From: Tomocerus qinae
Lineage: Eukaryota > Arthropoda > Collembola > Entomobryomorpha > Tomoceridae
Reading direction: 5' to 3'
Assembly (NCBI GenBank): GCA_020055645.1
Contig: CM034547.1
Coordinates: forward strand, 68,854,884-68,918,883
DNA: 64,000 bases
Shown in pieces: positions 16,001-29,245 of this stretch. The first letter of the stretch is position 1, and each line of letters opens with the position of its first letter. Made by a program: the position numbers and the translations under genes. The notes under the pieces are model-generated. The model was given only the letters and a program-made list of their open reading frames with translations. It did no database searches and was not told where the DNA came from.

Positions 16001-19000
16001 TTGCCAGAAGCAGAAACATAATATCCGGTCTAGCATAGTTATACAATATTTTAATGGAGCCTTGTCGTTGACTTTTGCTTGACCGTTAAAGTAAATATGC
16101 AAATTTAATCCTTTGTTTGTAGAAGAGAGCTTAGACCATGACGGGGGGAGTAATTTTCTTGCGTCATTTTTGCATTCTCGGTGGGAGTGCTATTTGTTTT
16201 CCTTCCTTCCAACTTTCGTTGATTTTGGGCTTTCAGTTTGCTTTGATTGCATTGGATGCTTAATTAAATCTCTTGAGGGTATAACGATTACTTGTGTTTG
16301 AACTTTGATATCAAATTCTATGTATCTCCATGTATTTCACACACGTAGCTCTGTCTACTAGTGCATGAGTAAAATAATAATGTGTGCTGATTCAATGACT
16401 AATTGCTTCGAGTCCAGAGAAAAGCTTTGTTCTTTTCGTCCGACAAAGGATAATTTGTTTCTCTATTGTTGACTCTTCAATATTGTTTAGTCTACTATGT
16501 GGGCTTAGACAAACTCTCACACGATAATTTCGGAATTTTTTTCCTAACACCGAAGATGTGATGTGATACGGTAATCAAATATACACAATTTGCACTAACA
16601 AATTATACCTTGTCCGTTATTTTTTGCAAGCTATTCACGTTTAGTTTACTTTCATGGAATTTAGATCTCTTCTCGTATAATAACATTTAAGTGGACCTTA
16701 GTTCTATTTCTGACATCGGAAATCCTTTACAAAGAAGATTTAGTCGGATATAAATAAATACAAGAATTTGAGGGACAAGGTACTTGCTAAATGCAAAATT
16801 ACTAATCATATGACATTCTTCTACTATGCAAAGTTTAAAAAGTCAGGCAAAGACATTTTCCTGCCTTGTTAATTAGGGACTCATTAGTTCAGTATTGTTT
16901 CAGGAGACTAAAATCACACCCTGGAATTTAATGAAAGGTGAACTAAATCAGGTCCTATTTAAGAATCATCAGTAAATGTATGTGTTAAAATTGAAAAGCT
17001 ATCTACCGTTTCAACTTTCTATATAGACGTATGGCTTGCTTGTTTCTGTCAAGTGGTAGGCCTTGAATAGTAGATACTGTACCCCATCCCGTGTGGAATT
17101 TATTAAATTGCATTTTACAATTATGTCAGTATAGATGAGGGGGATAATAAGCCGCTAAGTGTTAGGAGAAGAAGACGAGCCTTATTTTTTCGTGACAAGA
17201 CTCTCAAAGCAGTAAAAATCAGTGCACTTCACACTAGACAATGTAATGAGATTGTGAAAATGGAATGTGTTCTTACCTACAGCTGCTAACTTACTTTCCT
17301 AGCTGTACTTTTGTTTGTTGATACATCGATCGTCTATAAGTGAGATGTGCGTTTAGATAAAAGTAACAAAAGAACTTTCATGTTTTCCATTGTAATTTTT
17401 TACACTACCGAATAGCATTTAGTCATTGAAAATGTGACCGTAAAAGAAATAGCCTTTTACGTGTCTTTTAAGAAGTCATAAAAAATGATCGACCAAATGA
17501 ACTTTGCATATAAAATACGAAGAGAAAAGTTTAGTGACAGTCCTTAGATATTTCTTGTTGAAATCCCCAGGGGCCCATCGAATCCTTTGCGTTATTATTG
17601 CTGATTCACTTCACAGATCACTGCATGTCGTCTATTGTTTCTCTTGCGAAATGCAATCAGATAGATTTTATGGATTTTCCAAACAGAATATCTACGATAC
17701 TTTGCGGTTGAGTTGATCTTGTATTTACAAATACATTTTGTGAAGTCTGTATGTAAATAACAATAGAGAAATGTTATTAATCCACTCTGCGTTTTCGTGG
17801 TTTGCCTTTATTGTTATAATATTATTTAGTGGTTGTCATTTTGCGGTCTAAATAAATGTCTACTGTGATAATGAAATATATTTCATAAATCAATTCATAT
17901 TTTACAGATTTCTAAAACATAACTTTCAATACAGTAAGGCAGTAGTTTGATTACTACCTTCAAAATATTTATTCATTTTAAAAATCCTGTCATTCAGAGC
18001 ATTCTCTAAAGGAAAATAGTAGACGGTGTAGTATTTTTAAAATACTCATTCGTAGAGGGAGGGTGTTTCTACCTGTAATTTTCAGAGTGCTTTGTATGTG
18101 GGAATAACTATAGAAAACAGTATCAGCTGTTGCCCTATGAAGCCATTTGTGAATTTTACTTTACAAGATTTACAATCCATTAGCTAAGAGAACAGAAGAC
18201 TGACATTTGATTCGTGATGCCGAAGGGCGGCTTCTTTTGCTAAAGTTTTGGGTGGGCCTGGAATAATTTTTTTGCTTTAGATTGTCAGTTGCATTAGTAC
18301 ACATCAGAATGGGTAACCGCAGTAATCTGTCCTATCCCCTCGCTCTTTGAGTTACTTTCTTCTCAAGAGTGATTTGAGTTGGACACACTTTTAACAAACT
18401 GCTTAGAAGGAAAGCAACTTTAAAATAAATTGCCATTAGTAAATAATAGCTGTACTTGTATTGTATCTCTATGACTGGTGAAGAGTCGCGATAATAAATG
18501 CGAGGGAAGGTCCAACAATGTTTTTGACCTTTGCAACAACAATGAAATTCAATGCAAAATGCCTAATTTAATGGAGGCGTTTTTATCGTCTGCTAGGAGT
18601 TTTAAAGCCTCTTCCAAATCAGAATCACTTTGCTTATGGATGCATAATATTTTAACCGAAGAGTTTGTACGATTTCTTACGCTGCATTACGGTTTAATCT
18701 CCATGACTGTTACAAAGTTAGTACAAAGGCAAGGAAGAATAAGTTGATGCACCACGTCCGTCAAGAAGGAGACAACCAAGTCCATTCCATGCTTTAAGCT
18801 AACGATAAGCCATGTCATGCATGTCACTGGCAATTGCAAATACAAATCTGCTTGAGTGAACGATTTCTACATAAAAGCGACTACAAATTCACAATATTGT
18901 TTTCGTGGGTCAACGGACTTTTTTAACGTGTTTCTCTTCCTTCTATTCATATAGCAGTTGACATTGGGACATTAATAATGGATAGTTATTTGAGATAATT

Positions 19001-22000
19001 ACATTTTTAAGTAGCGGTGTGATAACATTTTACATTTTTTAATCTGCTTAAAAGCTTTAAGTTAAAGATGAAGAAATTGTAAGTAGATTGTAGCACTTTT
19101 TCTTACATCATAATTGTTCATGAATGAAGAATAATATAGGAAGAGTTTTGAACTGCCTTCTTCTCTAATGTGGCTAGGAAAGATAATGGTAACTAAATCA
19201 GGGCAGTTGTGATGACACATTTAATGCGACAGGTAGCTAAAATGTTGTGGGAGTCGAGTAAAAAGTGTATAAATTGAATTTGTTCATAGTCTACTAATGA
19301 ATCAGAAAAGTGAGTCATCTATAACCTAAATGTTGTTAATTATGACTAACTGTTAATTTACCTACCTCAACTACTACACAAAGGGCTAAGGTGTTTTCTT
19401 CTAGAGGAAAGGTGTGGAGATCTAAAATGCTGTGTCAATAGCTGGCTTAATTACTAAAGATGATAATTGTGTTTTTCAGGTGAAGCGAGATTTGTACCGA
19501 TGTGTCGCCCACCATTACATTGCGACACTTCTCCTTAGTGAATGTGAATTGTGCGAAGAGACTCTGGAATCCTTCCGCTATCTTTACTGTGAATCCGACA
19601 ATCCAGCTGTGACTGATATTCGGCTGCCAAATAACGACGAAGATATGAGAATCCTCGGCTTCTGCCATTTGAGACAATCCCTGGCCAGTTTAGAAGACTC
19701 GAACCGACACGCGAGACTAAATCGGGAACTCCGCGGAAAAGAAGGACTCCAATCTGCCCTTTCGTCAATGAAAGACCGGATTTTGGCCACCTTTGAAAGA
19801 AAAGAAATACAAAGTCAGGATGAGCTTGAACATTTTCTAGATCCTCCTCAGATTGTCGGTAAGTTATTTAATTATTATGTTTATACAACCCATTGTCAGC
19901 TACTACTGAATTCAACACAGGAATTATACACTCGAAATTCATATACTCCGAAGACATTGCCGAGTCTGCTCTAATTGTAATAACAGAGAGACAGCATGAA
20001 AGTGTTACGTTATTCGTCGACGATAATTACAGACATTAGCAATGAGATGACAAGATGATAGTTTTATTGCTATCTGAGAATTCAGGTGGAAGAATTGACG
20101 CGCTAGTACATAGCGCTAATTAATGTTTGAGGAAACTACATAATTTTCAAGGTAGAATTTCATCTTTTGCAAATCATGCTTTTTTACAAGTTTTTTTACG
20201 TCGTTTCATGATTTTAGTATTAAATGTAAGTTTTGTCCAACTTTTGGAAAAGCTTGCAATGTTGTAGACTTTTGTTTAGAGGAATAGTGAGATTGTTTAG
20301 GCAATTTTTCGATGCTGACAGGTTAACAATGCAATTCATAGATCTCAAAGAATACTCTGGTCGTAAGTCGTAGATCATTACGCGTAAAAGTAGATGCTTA
20401 AGAGTAATGAATGAATGAAAGCGTTGATTTTCCTTGCAATCAAAGTCAATTCAACCTTGATTTAAGCATGAGTTTTATTTTTTGCAAGGAATGTAAAGTT
20501 GTTTTGACTTGACTGACCATTCATTGCACTCGCTACGACTACTTAGTCCCATTACAAGCAAATTGGCGTGAATTGATTTAATGTAGGCTAATAGGTGCAC
20601 GACTCGCGTCTCGTCAGTCTCGCGCTCTCTTCGGCTTCTCTGTACAACAGAATTCCTCCAACTGATTATGGCTGGAGTTGACTGACTACTTCAACTATAT
20701 TGTTTGCCGAATTTAAATATCTTTATGAATTAGCTAACCAGAATTCTGTAGCATCACAGCGAATAATAATATTTGTGTCTATAAACTAACATTTTTTGCA
20801 GTACTAAACTTATTAGGTTTCCAAGATTTTCTCTGGGATAATAATCAAGAGTACCTAAAAGATAAGAGTTTTCACACAAATTCCTAAATTTTATGTATTG
20901 ATGTTTTTTGAATGGTGATTGGGTGAATGGAGAGAAACGATTATAATGGTTCACGCTCTATTGTCAAAGTCTGTCTTTGAACGTGGATTTCTAAAGATAT
21001 TATTTAGCTCACCTTTGAAATTTTAGACTAGATCTGTTATTTAGCCACTCTAAATGAGTAGTATTATTGACAATTGTGGGGAATACTTTGAAAAAGCAGC
21101 GTTTAATTCAGTTATTGTGGTTTACTGTGTATAATTGTATGTAATTAGGACGAGCACCTAATGGTAGCAATTAAGAAAAGAGTAGCATTCACAGGTGTCA
21201 TTTGTATTGGCAGCTAGAGCTGGCAAGATTAAGATTGTAGGTCGTCAGTTAAGCCCAACTCCTTATTTGACATGCATAGTGTGCCACAAACAATTAGACA
21301 CACTGCTAATTTCCCTTTTAAAAGCTCAATTGATTTTAAGTTTTTTTCTTGTAGCGTTAGCACTTAGTGAATAGTTACAAGAGGTACATCTTTTCTTTGC
21401 AAACTATCTTTCTTTACTTAGCTCGCTTGATCTGGATAGAGGTAGCTAACCAGGTGTGTTTACATTTTATTAAGTTAACATTTATTTAGCAAATAGTTTT
21501 CCATTTCCTATAGATAGGATTTTTAAGGGTACCTGCCATTCTCTGTTGTGAGTGGCTGTAGTAACGTGTATTTGTAATTTTAGGGTTGCTGTTGACCTCA
21601 TTCACTAGATTCTTTTGTAATGCAAGGTTTATTGCAGGTAAATGGATGGATACTTTGATATGATGGAGTAGAAGAAGATGAGTGGAAGAAAGATGCTGAT
21701 CGCATGTACCTATTAATAGGAATAACATGGGAAATTCTCACATCACATGTCAACATTGTAGTAGACATTCCTTAAGTCAACTCAACAGTTCGCACTTAGA
21801 TTTGAGGTTTTTGGTTAGAGTTTCGCTGTATCATTAGCTATTAGTAAGTAATTTGTAGCTGCTGTGCACTGTTCTGTATCTGTTGTATTTACATTGAGCT
21901 TTGCTTGTGGGAATCCTGACTTCTCTTTTGAAATTCGTGATGAAGTAAGTCAGAGTAAACATAAACAAGAGAACAAACCAGAATAAACGGAGATGCTCAG

Positions 22001-25000
22001 ACGGAGGAGATGAGCTCAAAAAGACCTATTTGTCTTCTTTGTTTCGCTTTGTTTTCTTTAAATTCTTCTACTCTGTGAATGGTTTCGTTTTCCTACGCTA
22101 GTACTATTCATTTTACAATAAGTAGGTAGCAATACTTGAAATAATGTCTGTTAGTAAATAATTTATACTGTGCATGTAGGAACATGATATACGTGTACTA
22201 GTAAACAAGCAAGTAGAGTCTCACGATTATACTGCAGAATGTCTCTGTAGAAATTACGCAAAAAGGTTTTATTATTACCTATAATCTCTAAAGAATATCT
22301 GAGTAATTCCCACTGCTATAAAATATACGAAATCTTTCTTGAGTGACGACGATATATTTTATTGTATTTTGCATTGCATATTGTGATATATCCAAGTAGT
22401 GTATGTATTAACTTGTATAGTATAGCCAAGTGCGAGACGAGAGTGATAGTATGCTAATGTGTTCTTATAATTCGATGAATGCGTAGAGGATAGAGATAGA
22501 ACATGCAATGCACATGCAGAGCCATGTCCTAAATAAGTCTTGCATAGATAATGAGCAACATTTAAGAGTGAAAAGACAATAATGTGTGAGTGCTCTCTTC
22601 TCATCGTCATCCTCATGTCACTCTTTTCCATTTCTATTTACTTAAATTGAATGCGATCTCTCGTCATGAATGCAAGAGCAGGCCAATTAGGCCTTGCCCA
22701 ACTAAAATCCCTCTTCCTAAACACGTTGGATGCAAATCTGATTTCTTTTCTGATTTTTTTCTGCTAAATGTTTCTACGCACCCTGTACACAATATTTCTA
22801 GAGTACCCCATGGTGTGGCAAAATTTAATTTAATAGATAACTATTTATATCTGTAGTATAAGGCGTAGACTGACTCGTGGAAAAGTGAAATAGTACTTTT
22901 CCAGAGTAGTTCACTAAATAAATTACTTTCCATAAAAGTGAACATAAGTGAAGCATAGAAAAGAATTTTAGTGAAGGAGAATTTTTTTGTCCGCTGAGGT
23001 ATCTTCATAAATAATTTTGACATAAATAATTGCTAATGTATGTTTATTTCGATTCGCTCTGTGAAGCACAAAACAGACGACGATGCGTGGATGCAAGAGA
23101 GTAAAGTCCTACATTTTTTAAAAATGTCGTTAATTATTGTACAGCCCCAATGCACATCCATACATCGCTGCAACTAAGATTAAAAGTGTCAACTTGAAAT
23201 TTCTTGGCTAAAAGACATTTTCGTTGCATTACAAATCCACATGAGATGAGAATTGCCAATTCATAAGACACTGCATGATATGTACACAGTCTCTGTGGAG
23301 CGACAACATTAGGGCCATGCATGGCATGGCTTGGCAATGACATTAATTTAATGGGCAAAGTGGACTATTGGACACTGTCCCATGCAGCGACTCATTTTGT
23401 TAAGGAATTTCGTAATGAAATCAGACAGTATTACTGATTGAAGTGTTTCTGTAATTACTGACTGTTGTTGTTTTAATTCCGATGATGCTCAGCGTCGTAG
23501 AGATATTGCTGTACAATTTGTCCAATTACTAGTGATGATTATTTATGATTTTCTAATGTGAATATTTTATTTATTTTGCAGCTGCAACGAAATTCCAATT
23601 GGAACTGAGTCCACCAGATTTAGCGACACACAATGTGGAAGACCCTTTCAAGGGTTTGGGCCCCTTGGCTCTCTTCTCTGCCAAGAGACACTGGTCGGCT
23701 CCAAGACATGTGACGCTGCATCGTAGGGGTGATGGTTTTGGTCTTAGTGTCAAGGGAAGTGCACCTGTTGCCATTGCTTCTGTCGACGACGGCTCTCCCG
23801 CTGAGGTATCCCACTTTTTACATCTTTTTCTGCGTAGGTTAGTAGCTAAACCAAATTAAGATAAGATTCCTTCTCCGTGATATTTCATTTCTACAGGTTT
23901 TGCAACTAAGTGGTACATCTTTATTCACATACTACTGATAATAACATTTTTTCAATAAATTATCGGAATTATGTTAGTCATTATCATTTAAGGTGAATAC
24001 AAAGTAGAAATATTTTGCGCGATAAGTAGGAGTTCCTTTCTTAAGTAACATTCTTTTGAATGAAATTTAAAAACTTTTCTGATGTATTTGATTGTCGTAA
24101 GTTGGCTAGTTATAAATGTAATATTGAATGAGTGAAAATCGTCGCCACATGGCGCATACCCAAATTGGGGAAACCCTTTGGCCCAAGAACAGCAATTCTC
24201 TCCTTCCTATTTTATTTATGCTAGAATGAGAATATCACGATTTTTGTAGATTTACAATTTAAGTGACCATTGGACAATAAATTACAATGCACGTGGATGC
24301 GTGAAGTGAAAATGTGCGTATAAAATGTAAATATTCCTACAATCGTGGACTGTGGACTATTGCATTACAAATGATTTCTTTTGCACGCACACTTATTTTC
24401 ATTATACATGCCAATCTATTTGGTCTTAACCGCTTGTTCTTTTGGTATTAACATGTCTGGACTATCTACCTTAAGTCCAATATAAGAATTTTCATTACTT
24501 TATTTGGCATATACGGATTTTAATGGCAAACACTGAATGTGTACTCTTAAACCATGCAAGTAGATTGTAAGATATACAAAATTAACTTGATTAAACCTGA
24601 CATTGACAAAAAACCTACGCTGTGCCTTTGTAGTACATTCAGTCTGCTTTCCCTGTTAAAATTCCCAATATTTCATTCAGAAGTACCTAGAAACAAAGTA
24701 TGTAAATGTAAATGCAAGTCATACTTTACTGAACAATAGTTCGCCGCATCCCTACTTAACAATCCTTACTGGGTATAAAAATTCTAGAAAACAATGCACA
24801 GCACAGTGTGAGCAATACAATAGTCGAGTTTAACTCTGAAGAATTTTCAACTGTCCTCCTTCAGAAATTAAGCAGAATGAATATAATTTGAGTATCTTTA
24901 TCTTTTCAACCTAATGAAATCAGATGTTTTGTTCCTTTAAGCTTATATAACCCGTAACCAGTGCATAAAAGTTGTAGGTGTAGGATCTGTGAATGATGCT

Positions 25001-26477
25001 GGATTGCCTATAAAGGCTCTTCGTTTTACCTGCTAGTCAACGTAAACTAGTAGCAATCCACTATGGATGCATTTTTCTGACTTTTGTGCCCAACTAAACC
25101 AATTTTGTGTTTATTTAACAGCTTGGTGGTGTTCGACAAGGTGACGTGATAGTTGGTATCGGCGGGGACGATGCCAGATGGCTGGGACACGAAGAAGTCG
25201 TCGCACTCGTTCGTAATGCCGGAGATTCTTTGGCCCTGCGTTTAGTTACACCCATGGATAACAAGGTATGCACGTTTCTTCCATTACTTTTACTTTTACA
25301 CAGTTACCTAATCTAATTATATTCCATACTAAACAATAATTGGAATTTATTTCGTAAAAAATTTTGATCCAAAGCAATACAAAATATCATTCCTGTTAAT
25401 ATAACGTATTGAGAGTCCCTAGCATTCGCTTTTTCATTCATTTTTTGTAATTAGACTAATATTTAACCCATAGAATTACTAAATAGACCAGAAGTAAGTA
25501 AGTCTCTATAATAACTAATAATAGCAAAATGAAACATTATTGCCTATGCCTATAGCTGTCAATAATACAAATTCTAACCTATCGTCATTTCAATTGGGAC
25601 ATGCCTTAGGAGTGAATGCAATGTTAATGTTAAAGTACTAGCCGCCAGGCTAGCAAATTAAAATTTTTATGAGTACCATTCTTACCCATTGAAGTTGGCT
25701 AATTTAGCCGCTTTGATGAACGATCAGTATTGTTGAATTTTGGCACTGAAAATAATTGAAGTTTTGGTGTACATAGGTAAGACGTATTTGCAATGTTACA
25801 ATATCCGTTGACATTAGTCTAATAAATATATCACTATAATTATCTGCACTTTGTTTGCAAGAAGGGTGTGTCTTCGATTGCCAAAAGTATGACTCAGAAT
25901 TATGTTTTGATGTTACCTAGTTTGATAATAAAGCCTTTTCAACTATTTCAATCCTAAGAATTCGCTATGTAATTTTGCATGCAATCTGAGAGGTCTAATG
26001 ACCTCCATTGGAGGAAATTGTCTGATTCGAAATAAATATTGTGTACCTGTACATTACAATATAAATATGACAATGGCGTCTTTGCAATGTAATAATTTCT
26101 TGAATATTTCAGAGTTCCAATCACCACAATAATAAAGGGCGTATTTCACCCCATTCAACAAGCAGTAGTGCTAGTCTCGGTGGAGTTTCTACTTGCACTC
26201 CTCGCAGCTCCTCCAGTAGTTCTTCAAGGTAATTGCAAAGCATCTCGAATATCGCATTGATTTTGTGTACGTGACAAAGTTTAAAACGAATTTTCCCCAT
26301 TTTTCCAGCAGTGGCAGCGTAGGAAGAAGCATTAGCAGAAATACAGGCTCCTCTAGTCCTCCAGGAACAGACAGCACTGTGAAGAAGCTGACAAGAACAT
26401 TATTCCGTCGCTCAAAATCCAAAGAAAAAGCCAACAATGACTTGGGCGGCTATAAGTCCAATGTTATTTTACGCTAA
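1043..26477 (+). CDS. RHPN: Rhophilin (Rho-binding BRO1-PDZ scaffold), 5' end missing
   Basis: Nine exons join in frame: 1043-1120, 1345-1469, 3595-3856, 6998-7222, 19480-19858, 23582-23805, 25122-25265, 26113-26228 and 26309-26477. They encode 573 residues plus stop. The first four and a half exons are a BRO1 domain; diagnostic stretches include [33 protein letters not shown] and ECLFEKQQ. The exons at 23582 and 25122 encode a PDZ domain ([10 protein letters not shown] as the carboxylate-binding region, then [12 protein letters not shown]). The tail is Ser-rich and then basic ([16 protein letters not shown]). Rhophilins bind GTP-Rho through an N-terminal HR1 domain and act as cytoskeletal scaffolds; that domain and the start codon must lie upstream of the window. 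Domain order and junctions match vertebrate RHPN2, recalled from memory. The gene is unusual for its introns, of which the longest is 12.3 kb. Family assignment is firm; orthology to RHPN1 or RHPN2 is not resolved. Confidence 0.93.
1470..3594. other. Rhophilin intron, 2.1 kb
   Basis: AT-rich intron between the second and third exons of the window, splitting the Trp codon of the EWYD motif. I saw no conserved exon. It holds a short match to the primate Alu consensus at 2222-2241 (see findings). Confidence 0.7.
3857..6997. other. Rhophilin intron, 3.1 kb
   Basis: Intron of phase 0 inside the BRO1 coding region, with donor GTAAGT at 3857 and acceptor TTTCAG ending at 6997. I see no exon, RNA gene or clear repeat in it. 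Confidence 0.7.
7223..19479. other. Rhophilin intron, 12.3 kb
   Basis: Donor GTAAAT at 7223, acceptor TTTTTCAG ending at 19479. The flanking protein segments (AWSSLVQ and [13 protein letters not shown]) are contiguous in vertebrate rhophilins, so no exon is missing here. Frames of 60-90 codons exist on both strands, but none has a recognisable domain, splice-consistent neighbours or non-random composition. A short TG run near 9359-9371 is the only simple repeat I noted. Confidence 0.65.
19859..23581. other. Rhophilin intron, 3.7 kb
   Basis: Phase-1 intron between the end of BRO1 and the linker before PDZ. It is mostly AT-rich. A locally GC-rich patch at about 20597-20640, with an initiator-like TCAGTC, stands out (see findings). 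I saw no coding exon. Confidence 0.65.
23806..25121. other. Rhophilin intron, 1.3 kb, inside the PDZ coding region
   Basis: Phase-0 intron that interrupts the PDZ domain between its second strand region and the GGVRQGD loop. Nothing else was recognised in it. Confidence 0.7.
25266..26112. other. Rhophilin intron, 0.85 kb
   Basis: Phase-0 intron between the PDZ exon and the Ser-rich tail. AT-rich with no recognisable content. Confidence 0.7.
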
Positions 26478-29245
26478 ATGAAATTTCAAGCCACCGAGTC
26501 AGACGCGTCATCGCAGTCCAATTTTATCCAACGATTTTACAGAAATTACTGTCATTATTATGTAAGATATTTATGATACAAAAGACAATTCACACCTCAC
26601 AGAATCACTTTGAATATTTCGGTTATTGAAACAATAGTGAAAAATACACAACTATATTATAATTGGAACACGTTAGTAAAAAGTAGATTTAGTAGATTAC
26701 ATAATTGTAAATTCGTTCATTTAGGTTTAGGTTCGTCTTTGTCTGTACAAGTAGTTGTGTCTACATATATCACATACCAGAGAATGATTTAACAGGTCCG
26801 CATATATTACTGTTAGTTTCAGTTTAGATACTTTATTACATGTAAACTCATCCGTGTTCGTTTTAGGTATATTATTCATATTATTTGCTGTATATCCATC
26901 TACTTAATGTAATTTACTTAGAAATAATGCCTGAATTTCTGAGCTCAGTCTGATACTTTTAAAGCAATTTCTGATATTTGATTAATGCTTTCTACAAACC
27001 GATGATTTTTGGTAAAATCCTTCCCTACGGCTTTTAAAAGTAAAAAACAATTATCCTGGTAATGTTAAATGTAATTGTGAATAATGTAAAATTGTTCAAC
27101 GATTGTGTAAAACCATCCAATATTGCATATGTTGTTGATATATGAGCTGCATATAAGCATGTTAGCAAGTAGTTAGAATATGTTAGCAATGTAAATATTG
27201 AAACTATATGAATATTGAATATGTAAAAATGTAGTATGTAAGGTGCTCTAGTTGCAGGTACTTAAATGAATTTAAAAGATTTCAATTCACTTAAACTTGA
27301 CAATGCCTAGTTAAACATTATCAATGTAATAATTTAATTGTTTACATTACATATTGTATAAATAATATTACATCGCCTACTTAAGTTAGAGGGAGAATGT
27401 TATTTTCTCTCCATTCACGGTTATTCATGTACAGCATTATTGTTAATCTTCAATGTGCCCAAAACAAATTACGTACCTACTTTATGCAAATGTATCGCTA
27501 CAATATATGCCTAGGAATAGGGCTTACTATTTATACAATACGAATGTACTGTAGTAGAATGTACCTCTAGGTTTTCGGAAATTCAGAAACATTTGCTTAT
27601 CCCAGCAGCATGTGTTTGACTTCGTTTTAATGTTCATTATAATGTACTTTTATTCAATGCATTACTGATCTGCTTGGATTACTATACATATACTTGTACT
27701 GGTTGAGAGCATACTAGTTTTAATCATGTCTAGAGAGAAATTGCTTACTGATAAATATTAAACTTGAGTATTCCTAATATTAAAATATTTTGAGTGTACA
27801 ATGCTACTAAAAGAGGATGATTTTGTAACTGTGAAATGTATTTGAATATTATGTATGTAAATGTGTACCTGTACATTACGTATAGGTGCGTATGAATGTT
27901 AAACGTCCGTAGTATTACAGTATAGGTACTTAACTATATTTCAGTGGGTCGGTATTGGTAAGGTATAAAATAGAATGGCCATAATTTATACCAGAAAGCA
28001 GATGAATTACCTCTTAGTGGATTACCTCGGTTAAAGGAAATGGGAAAAGAATGAAAATGTCTTCTAGTGTGGTTGTAGATTGAGATGGTCATATGACTGC
28101 AAATTAGCTTCCGTTACAAAATGACAACCAATGATGCACTTGTTTGTGCCTAAAGCACTTACAAAATTAATATTGATCATAAATATATATATTATAGTTA
28201 TTTAATTAATAATGAAATAAAGATATAAAGAATGAAAACTGAAATGTGAAAAATTGTTTCGTTAATTATTTGTCATTATCATAAATACCCAATCAGAATG
28301 TGATTTAAAGTAAGCACTGGTTATGAAAATGAAATAGATTAATTTAAAAGAAAGTGCATGCGTTTTTACGGTTAATCCTAAATTATCCTAAATCCAGAAT
28401 CGAAAGCATATGCGAAGAAAATGCAATGAATCATACATCTAGAGCCTAATATAGCTTTTCTCCAATGCTTTTTTTACAACAAAGAAAGTCTGCAATTAGT
28501 TTTCTCTTCAAAATCGTATTAATTTTTCACAAGCACTTGCATTCATGAAGAAAGTCAAACCTGAAATGACCTTTATCTCTGTAGTCTCGTAATCTGTGAA
28601 GGGAAAGTAGGTAGATAAATAAACGCAGATACGGTTATTTTTAATATCCTCCGATTTTGGAGAATATAGAGCATGGAGATTGATAAAATACTCTGGTAAT
28701 GCAAATATGCAATGGTATTGGTACTAAGTGTGCCATAAGGTTGACACGTGTAAAATTCTTGAAAGGCAACTGGATTTTGGGCGATATTCATTGTATGTAA
28801 GCGGGTAAACTGGCCATAAAGACATAATACGTAGAGATATTTATTGCAGAGCAGAAAACTGATGACGCATCAAATTTCCGACTGAGAATTCCTTTATTTA
28901 ATTTATTTTTTGTTTGTAGGTCTCTTTAATGTTATTTTCTATTGGAAATAAGAGATGAGAATATAGACTGGGGATTTTTATGTTTGGGAATAAGACGGAG
29001 AAAGGAATGGACGTGTAGGAATTTGAGTTCATAATATGGTAATCCATAGTAGGAGTGGAGAAAGCATTTTTGCTGGTGAAAGTTACGAAGATGAGTTTTG
29101 AGATGAAAAGAGATGAGATGAGAGAGGAATGTCGTTAGTCAGAATGTGATGTGGTTTTCGTCGGCTGTTCAATTCCAGCTCCAGTCCATTCTCAGTCTTC
29201 ACGCGGAAGTGCAGGAGGAATGTTCTTTCTAAAAAGAATTAGGAA
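26478..29245. other. Rhophilin 3' UTR and spacer before the monooxygenase gene
   Basis: Very AT-rich non-coding stretch. The first part is probably 3' UTR of the rhophilin transcript, perhaps reaching the AATAAA at 28216. An initiator-like TCAGTC at 29192-29197, about 50 nt before the downstream start codon, could mark the next promoter; I see no TATA box there. No coding exon was recognised. Confidence 0.5.
28216..28221 (+). terminator. Candidate polyadenylation signal (AATAAA) of rhophilin
   Basis: Canonical AATAAA about 1.74 kb after the rhophilin stop codon. Other AT-rich variants occur earlier, so the real cleavage site may be nearer the stop. The assignment is inference from position only. 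Confidence 0.3.

Noticed and set aside
18478-18747. 89-codon frame in the large rhophilin intron
   Set aside because: Does not open with ATG at its listed start, has no recognisable motif, and lies in an intron without other gene signals.
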